NCBI GenBank assembly: GCA_964624765.1
Contig: CAZUZO010000118.1
Span: forward strand, 1-11,209
DNA length: 11,209 nt
DNA from: JAGTVB01 sp964624765
Lineage (GTDB): Bacteria > Pseudomonadota > Gammaproteobacteria > HK1
Direction: 5' to 3'
Shown piece by piece: positions 7,419 to 11,209 of the stretch. The translations under genes and the position numbers were made by a program. The number at the start of each line of letters is the position of its first letter. Positions within the stretch are counted from its first letter, which is position 1. Below the pieces are notes generated by a model. It saw only the letters and a program-made list of their open reading frames with translations. It had not been told where the DNA came from and ran no database searches.

Positions 7419-8027
7419 ATGAACGCAGCACATACCGCAGTGATCTTGATCGGGTATCAAAACGATTATTTTGCACCCCATGGTATTTTACATAAGGTCA
7501 TAGAGGATTCGGCTCGCGTGACCGGCACCCTGAAAAACACTATCGATCTGATCGATCGGCTGTCCCCTACGCCAACGCTTCTGATATCGACGCCCATCGC
7601 CTTCACTGAGGACTATCGCGAGCTCATGGAGCCGGTCGGTATTTTGAGGACCATCAAGGAGCTTGGCGCGTTTCAGATGGGCACCCCAGGGTCCGAAACC
7701 ATAGCGGAGATCAGCCGTTTCGGTGACCGCATACTCGAGGTGCCTGGGAAGAGAGGGCTGAACGCGTTCTCCAACACCGCTCTCGACGATGTCCTCAGTC
7801 AACACGCCATCAGCCACGTGGCTGTCGCGGGTGCCGTCACATCGATTTGCGTGGACTCCACGGGGCGCGCCGCCTCAGAGAAAGGTTATTCCGTCTTTGT
7901 GTTGTCGGATTGCACGGTAGGGAGAACCCAATTCGAACAGGAGTTTTATTGTCAGAGTATCCTTCCTCTTTACGCCGAGGTGACGGATCACATGGGTTTT
8001 GTGCGACGTTTGGATATTGCCGTATGA
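7419..8027 (+). CDS. Isochorismatase-family cysteine hydrolase
   Basis: This 202-residue protein is the usual length for the family and covers one complete domain. The family cleaves amide, carbamoyl, ureido or vinyl-ether bonds through a cysteine nucleophile. The triad is visible: Asp16 (in GYQNDYF), Lys111 (in PGKRG) and Cys144 (in TSICVDSTGR), with the usual GAV-T turn before the cysteine. The family includes N-carbamoylsarcosine amidase, ureidoacrylate hydrolase, nicotinamidase and isochorismatase, and the sequence alone does not choose among them. Given the carbamoyltransferase just upstream, removal of a carbamoyl group or cleavage of a related amide is attractive but unproven. I chose the ATG at 7419, with an AGGGGG site (7407-7412) just upstream; the frame is open back to 7335, but that would overlap the fusion gene. 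The stop codon overlaps the kinase start, suggesting coupled translation. Confidence 0.88.
   Translation: MNAAHTAVILIGYQNDYFAPHGILHKVIEDSARVTGTLKNTIDLIDRLSPTPTLLISTPIAFTEDYRELMEPVGILRTIKELGAFQMGTPGSETIAEISRFGDRILEVPGKRGLNAFSNTALDDVLSQHAISHVAVAGAVTSICVDSTGRAASEKGYSVFVLSDCTVGRTQFEQEFYCQSILPLYAEVTDHMGFVRRLDIAV
8024..8027 (+). other. ATGA stop/start overlap coupling hydrolase and kinase
   Basis: The TGA of the hydrolase (8025-8027) overlaps the ATG of the hybrid kinase (8024-8026). No strong ribosome site is evident just upstream of the ATG. The kinase is therefore probably translated by termination-reinitiation from the hydrolase, which would tie the amounts of the two proteins together. Confidence 0.8.
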
Positions 8028-10051
8028 GTCCTAAGGATTATGGTGAGATTCAGCTACAGATCCAGTATCGGCTGGTCGAAGAGCTGTCCTCGGCCGAAAG
8101 GCGGTATCGGCAGCTGATCGAAGCACTGCGTGAACCTCTGTTTGAATGCGATGAACAGGGCCGCCTGGTGTTTGTCAACGGTGCCTGGAGCGAGGTACTG
8201 GGATTTACGGCAGAAGAATCGTTGGGTCGACCGGCAGTGGATTTCTTGCATCCTGAGGATTCCACGACGGGGCGGATGTGGTTGGAGGATAGTGCCGATG
8301 GCGCCCAGAGGGCAGCGCCACAGCACCAGGAAGTGCGGGTGCAGCATCGCAATGGCACCTTACGGTGGGTGGAGTTATCCGTGCGCGCCAAAGGCGATGG
8401 CGGTCGCGTCGGTATGCTGCATGATGTGACGGAGCGAAAGCAGGCCGCGGAGGCGGCGCTTGAGCTGGCGCGCACGAAATCGCGATTTATGGCCAATATG
8501 AGCCACGAAATCCGTACCCCACTAAACGGTATTCTCGGGATGCTGGATTTGGTGGGCCAAACAGACCTTGGCCGCGAGCAAAAAGAGTGTATCGAAACCG
8601 CCCAACAATCAGCGGAAAGCCTGCTCTCGATTCTCAAGGACATTCTAGACTTCTCTAAAATCGAAGCCGGTCGGTTAGAGCTGGAGCACATATCGTTTAA
8701 TTTGCCCGGATTGGTCGAAAACGTCGCCGCCCTTTTTAGCGCCCAGGCGCACAGCAAGAACATCGAGCTGCTCTGTTTCGTTCCGACTAACATCCCGAAC
8801 TCGGTGATCGGAGATCCGACCCGACTCGGTCAGGTATTGACCAACCTGGTCGGAAATGCCCTCAAATTCACCGAACGAGGGCAAGTAACCCTGAAGGTGA
8901 AATTGATGGGCATCGCGGAAGACAAGGTGTCCATTCACTTTGAGGTACAGGATACCGGCATCGGCATGTGCGAGGCGGATATCGCCAGGCTGTTTGCTCC
9001 CTTCAGGCAGGTCGATACCTCCACCACCCGACGCTTCGGCGGTACCGGCCTGGGGCTGGCTATTTCGCGGGATCTCGTTGAGCTCATGGGGGGATCGATG
9101 GAAGTCACGAGCACGCCACGGGAAGGCTCAACGTTTAGATTTACCATTGGCCTGGGTTTCGTTGGTCTCGCTAAAGAGGCAGCAGGAGAACTGAGCTTAA
9201 AAGGACTGCGTGCTCTGCTGATCGATGATAACCCGACCAACCTGAAGATCTTGCAGCATTACCTGACTGGCTTGGGGATGGTGACGGAAAGTGTCGATAG
9301 CGCAGAACAAGCTTTGCGCAGGCTACACCTTGCGGTGGCCAACGGGTCTCCCTTCGATTTGGCGCTGTTAGATCTGTACATGCCTGGCATGGGGGGACTC
9401 GAGCTTGCACGAGTGATCAAACAGGACGCCGCCGTATCACAAACGGCGTTAGTGTTGCTAAGTTCGGGTAGCCCATCGAAGGCCGAACTGGATGCAGCAG
9501 GGATTGCTTTAAACCTAACGAAACCGATCCGTCAAACACCGCTGCGAGTGGCCCTTATCGAGTGGCTGAAGGGGGGGCGCGCGTCGTTAAGACCGGCGCG
9601 GAGTTCTCCGGCCGCCGGCCGACCGCTCAGGGCTAAGGTTTTGTTAGCAGAGGATAACCTGGTGAATCAGCAGGTGGCGACGCGGATGTTGAAGAAGCTC
9701 GGACTCGCTGTAGAACTGGCCCACAACGGGCAGGAGGCATTACAGAAGCAACGCGACGATCGGTATGATTTGGTGCTGATGGACTGTGAGATGCCGGTGC
9801 TGGATGGCTATGGCGCCACGGGTCAATGGCGTTCCTACGAAGCGATCAAAGGTTTGGCGCGAACGCCGATCGTGGCCATGACGGCAAACGCCATGCCCGG
9901 TGATCGAGAGGCCTGTCTGGCTGCTGGCATGGATGACTATCTTGCTAAACCCGTCAAGCTCGAGGCTTTGAGAACAACCCTAACCCACTGGCTGGCCGAA
10001 CCTCGAAGCCCAGAGCGCGAGCAAAGGCCACTCCAGCGGGTGTCTCAGTAG
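8024..10051 (+). CDS. Soluble PAS hybrid sensor histidine kinase with two receiver domains
   Basis: This 675-residue kinase has a short helical N-terminus, a PAS domain (about 28-140), a HisKA dimerisation domain with phospho-accepting His161 in MSHEIRTPLNG, and an HATPase domain (about 265-378). The ATPase shows an N box with Asn278, the G1 motif DTGIG (310-314) and the G2 motif GGTGLGL (339-345). Two receivers follow: one at about 395-515 (Asp401-Asp402, acceptor Asp450, Lys500) and one at about 537-657 (Glu543-Asp544, acceptor Asp587, Thr620, Lys642). All catalytic residues seem intact. There is no membrane segment or signal peptide, so it should sense an internal cue through the PAS domain. 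It lacks an HPt domain, so output needs a separate HPt partner, for which the protein at 325 is a candidate. The start overlaps the hydrolase stop. It converges on the AstE-like gene with only ten bases between them. Confidence 0.93.
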   Translation: MSPKDYGEIQLQIQYRLVEELSSAERRYRQLIEALREPLFECDEQGRLVFVNGAWSEVLGFTAEESLGRPAVDFLHPEDSTTGRMWLEDSADGAQRAAPQHQEVRVQHRNGTLRWVELSVRAKGDGGRVGMLHDVTERKQAAEAALELARTKSRFMANMSHEIRTPLNGILGMLDLVGQTDLGREQKECIETAQQSAESLLSILKDILDFSKIEAGRLELEHISFNLPGLVENVAALFSAQAHSKNIELLCFVPTNIPNSVIGDPTRLGQVLTNLVGNALKFTERGQVTLKVKLMGIAEDKVSIHFEVQDTGIGMCEADIARLFAPFRQVDTSTTRRFGGTGLGLAISRDLVELMGGSMEVTSTPREGSTFRFTIGLGFVGLAKEAAGELSLKGLRALLIDDNPTNLKILQHYLTGLGMVTESVDSAEQALRRLHLAVANGSPFDLALLDLYMPGMGGLELARVIKQDAAVSQTALVLLSSGSPSKAELDAAGIALNLTKPIRQTPLRVALIEWLKGGRASLRPARSSPAAGRPLRAKVLLAEDNLVNQQVATRMLKKLGLAVELAHNGQEALQKQRDDRYDLVLMDCEMPVLDGYGATGQWRSYEAIKGLARTPIVAMTANAMPGDREACLAAGMDDYLAKPVKLEALRTTLTHWLAEPRSPEREQRPLQRVSQ

Positions 10052-10061
10052 CTGTCGCCGG

Positions 10062-10994
10062 TTAGCGGGAGACGGGCTGCCCTCGCGCTAGGGCGTCACC
10101 GGTGCGGCGATGGTCAAACCCTAGAAGTTTCTCCCTGGAGGCGACCGGAAGCGGATCGCGCGTTTGAATTCTGGCTACCAGATCGCCGGCTAACAGCAGC
10201 GGGTGACGACGCAGGGCGCTGACTAGCCCATTAACGGGGGCCTTGATTTCAGTGGTGAGCATGCCCCGCAGACGATCGTAGATCAGGCCCACGGATTCGC
10301 CAGCCTGCACCCAGCGACCCACTTCCAACCGCGATACGAAGAAACCTGACGCCTCGGCGAGTACCGACAGCGTCTGATGTACGCCGAAATGGTGAGTGTC
10401 GGCCTCTTCTTCGGACAGTTCTATCCCCTCTACGGTCCCCGTCCGATCCAGAAAGGAGATGAGTGCCCGAAACAGCCGCTCGCAGTGTTGGGGCTGAAGA
10501 TACCCCAGCTGGCCCGCATGGAGAAAGAAATTCTCTCCACCCAGGGATTGCCAGGCCTCCACCAGTGCACCGTCAGCGAGGGTGTGCGTCGGATGCTCAA
10601 TGATGGCCGGTAACCCGAACAGAAATGCCGAGGCCCGCTCGTCGTCACTGCATGCGTACAGACAGGCCTGCGGCAATTCCTCGAGTGTTGAGCTGGAGGC
10701 GCTGATGGCTACTCGATAGTAGGCTCGACGGGTGCTCTCGACGATGTCGTCGATACATCGTTGGGTCTGCATACCATCACGGCTTGGTGAGGAGAGAACG
10801 ATGAGGGCGCGATGGCGTAGTTTTTGGCGTGGATACGTTCCCTCCGCAACCCCCCGAAGGTAGTCTACAAGTCTGGCAAGCACAAACGTGCCGTTAAATT
10901 CATCGGTTGCCAGTCCGGCGACGAGTGCGATGCGCGGATGTTTCCCTGCCGGACCGAAATTGTGCCTAAAGAGATCAAGGTCGGTAACAGCCAT
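10062..10994 (-). CDS. AstE/aspartoacylase-like protein, probably lacking zinc-peptidase activity
   Basis: This 310-residue protein has the layout of succinylglutamate desuccinylase/aspartoacylase-family enzymes (AstE, DoeB): an M14-like peptidase fold (about 18-190) and a C-terminal beta-barrel (about 200-278, ending in a KAPVNGLV-like turn). Family members hydrolyse N-acyl amino acids with one zinc. The key residues appear lost. The usual H-G-x-E zinc motif reads ATDE (29-32), so Ala29 replaces the histidine and only the glutamate remains. The later D-L-H-type ligand region reads IVEST (84-88) with no histidine. The catalytic glutamate position near 159 appears to be His. I infer a non-catalytic or altered binding protein, though these alignments are by eye. 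The start is the ATG at 10994-10992, with a weak ribosome site; it lies 39 bp after the E1 gene on the same strand, so the two may be co-transcribed. It is not broken by stops or frameshifts. Confidence 0.75.
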   Translation of the reverse strand: MAVTDLDLFRHNFGPAGKHPRIALVAGLATDEFNGTFVLARLVDYLRGVAEGTYPRQKLRHRALIVLSSPSRDGMQTQRCIDDIVESTRRAYYRVAISASSSTLEELPQACLYACSDDERASAFLFGLPAIIEHPTHTLADGALVEAWQSLGGENFFLHAGQLGYLQPQHCERLFRALISFLDRTGTVEGIELSEEEADTHHFGVHQTLSVLAEASGFFVSRLEVGRWVQAGESVGLIYDRLRGMLTTEIKAPVNGLVSALRRHPLLLAGDLVARIQTRDPLPVASREKLLGFDHRRTGDALARGQPVSR

Positions 10995-11033
10995 AGTGCC
11001 ATTTTCCGTGCTGCCGAGGTTTGGCGCAGTGCC

Positions 11034-11209
11034 TCACGTGGCCGATTGCCGGTCCGCGCGACGTGCGGCGATCGGTTCGGATTCTAAACCGAGGGCTTCG
11101 GTCAACAAACGCTGCTGCTCCTCGAGATGGACGTGCAGGTTACCGCCAGCCGGTGCCGCCGCAGCGGGCCGCCCGGCATAGTGCAAGGGAAGTCCCCGGG
11201 GGAGGGTGC
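11034..11209 (-). CDS. sucA: 2-oxoglutarate dehydrogenase E1 component, C-terminal end (partial)
   Basis: The last 58 codons of a gene running off the right edge are present, ending with TGA at 11036-11034. The translated segment contains HYAGRPAAAPAGG followed by HVHLEEQQRLL and EALGLE. This matches the distinctive C-terminus of 2-oxoglutarate dehydrogenase E1, which in E. coli SucA has the pattern YAGRPASASPAVGY, then HQKQQ and a final DALNVE. The enzyme is the thiamine-diphosphate-dependent first step of the TCA-cycle 2-oxoglutarate complex. About 16 extra polar residues (from SEPIAARR) follow the usual end point. Unlike the common sucA-sucB order, the next gene is the AstE-like one. Identification rests on this short tail only; another E1-type paralogue is possible. 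Confidence 0.7.
   Translation of the reverse strand, partial: TLPRGLPLHYAGRPAAAAPAGGNLHVHLEEQQRLLTEALGLESEPIAARRADRQSAT

Noticed and set aside
7847..8023. N-terminal extension of the hybrid kinase back to 7847
   Set aside because: It would overlap the hydrolase active-site coding region by 177 bases in another frame, and the ATG at 8024 overlapping the hydrolase stop is a classic coupled start.
8050..8793. Long open frame antisense to the kinase (about 247 codons)
   Set aside because: Its Ser/Arg-rich translation has no domain and mirrors the strongly conserved kinase coding strand, so it is a shadow.
10079..10094. GCCCT/AGGGC hairpin near the convergent kinase/AstE-like junction as a terminator
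   Set aside because: The stem is only five pairs with a six-base loop, has no T tract and lies inside the AstE-like coding sequence.
11034..11209. Partial gene as the end of a RimK-like ATP-grasp ligase, a family known to neighbour AstE-like proteins
   Set aside because: The YAGRP...HLEEQQ...EALGLE pattern fits the 2-oxoglutarate dehydrogenase E1 C-terminus much better.

Overview
The window is from a moderately GC-rich bacterial chromosome, most likely a gammaproteobacterium. The evidence is the dense gene packing, several PAS-containing signalling proteins, and the C-terminus of an E. coli-like 2-oxoglutarate dehydrogenase E1 at the right edge. The genus cannot be named from the sequence alone. 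There are six complete protein genes and one partial gene. I see no tRNA, rRNA, CRISPR array, transposase or integrase.

Left part (1-3221). A non-coding leader holds a weak sigma-54-like site. It precedes a stand-alone histidine phosphotransfer (HPt) protein on the + strand. A large PAS-PAS-GGDEF-EAL cyclic-di-GMP enzyme on the - strand converges on it.

Centre (3222-10051). A 328-bp divergent intergenic region, unusually rich in short perfect palindromes, separates the GGDEF-EAL gene from a three-gene + strand cluster. First is a 1270-residue fusion of a NodU/TobZ-type O-carbamoyltransferase with a class I SAM methyltransferase carrying an NPPF motif. Second is an isochorismatase-family cysteine hydrolase with an intact Asp-Lys-Cys triad. 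Third is a soluble PAS hybrid histidine kinase with two receivers, whose start codon overlaps the hydrolase stop codon (ATGA).

Right part (10062-11209). On the - strand, the C-terminal end of a sucA-like 2-oxoglutarate dehydrogenase E1 gene is followed after 39 bp by an AstE/aspartoacylase-like protein that has lost the recognisable zinc-binding and catalytic residues of its family.

How the genes may work together (inference). The central cluster looks like a small-molecule module: an enzyme that carbamoylates and methylates a substrate, a hydrolase that could process or destroy the product, and a cytosolic kinase made in step with the hydrolase. The kinase lacks an HPt domain, and the nearby HPt protein could complete its phosphorelay. 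The GGDEF-EAL protein is a plausible but unproven output or parallel pathway. The substrate is unknown. This carbamoyl/methyl-transferase, hydrolase and hybrid-kinase arrangement is the best candidate here for an undescribed signalling or specialised-metabolite system.
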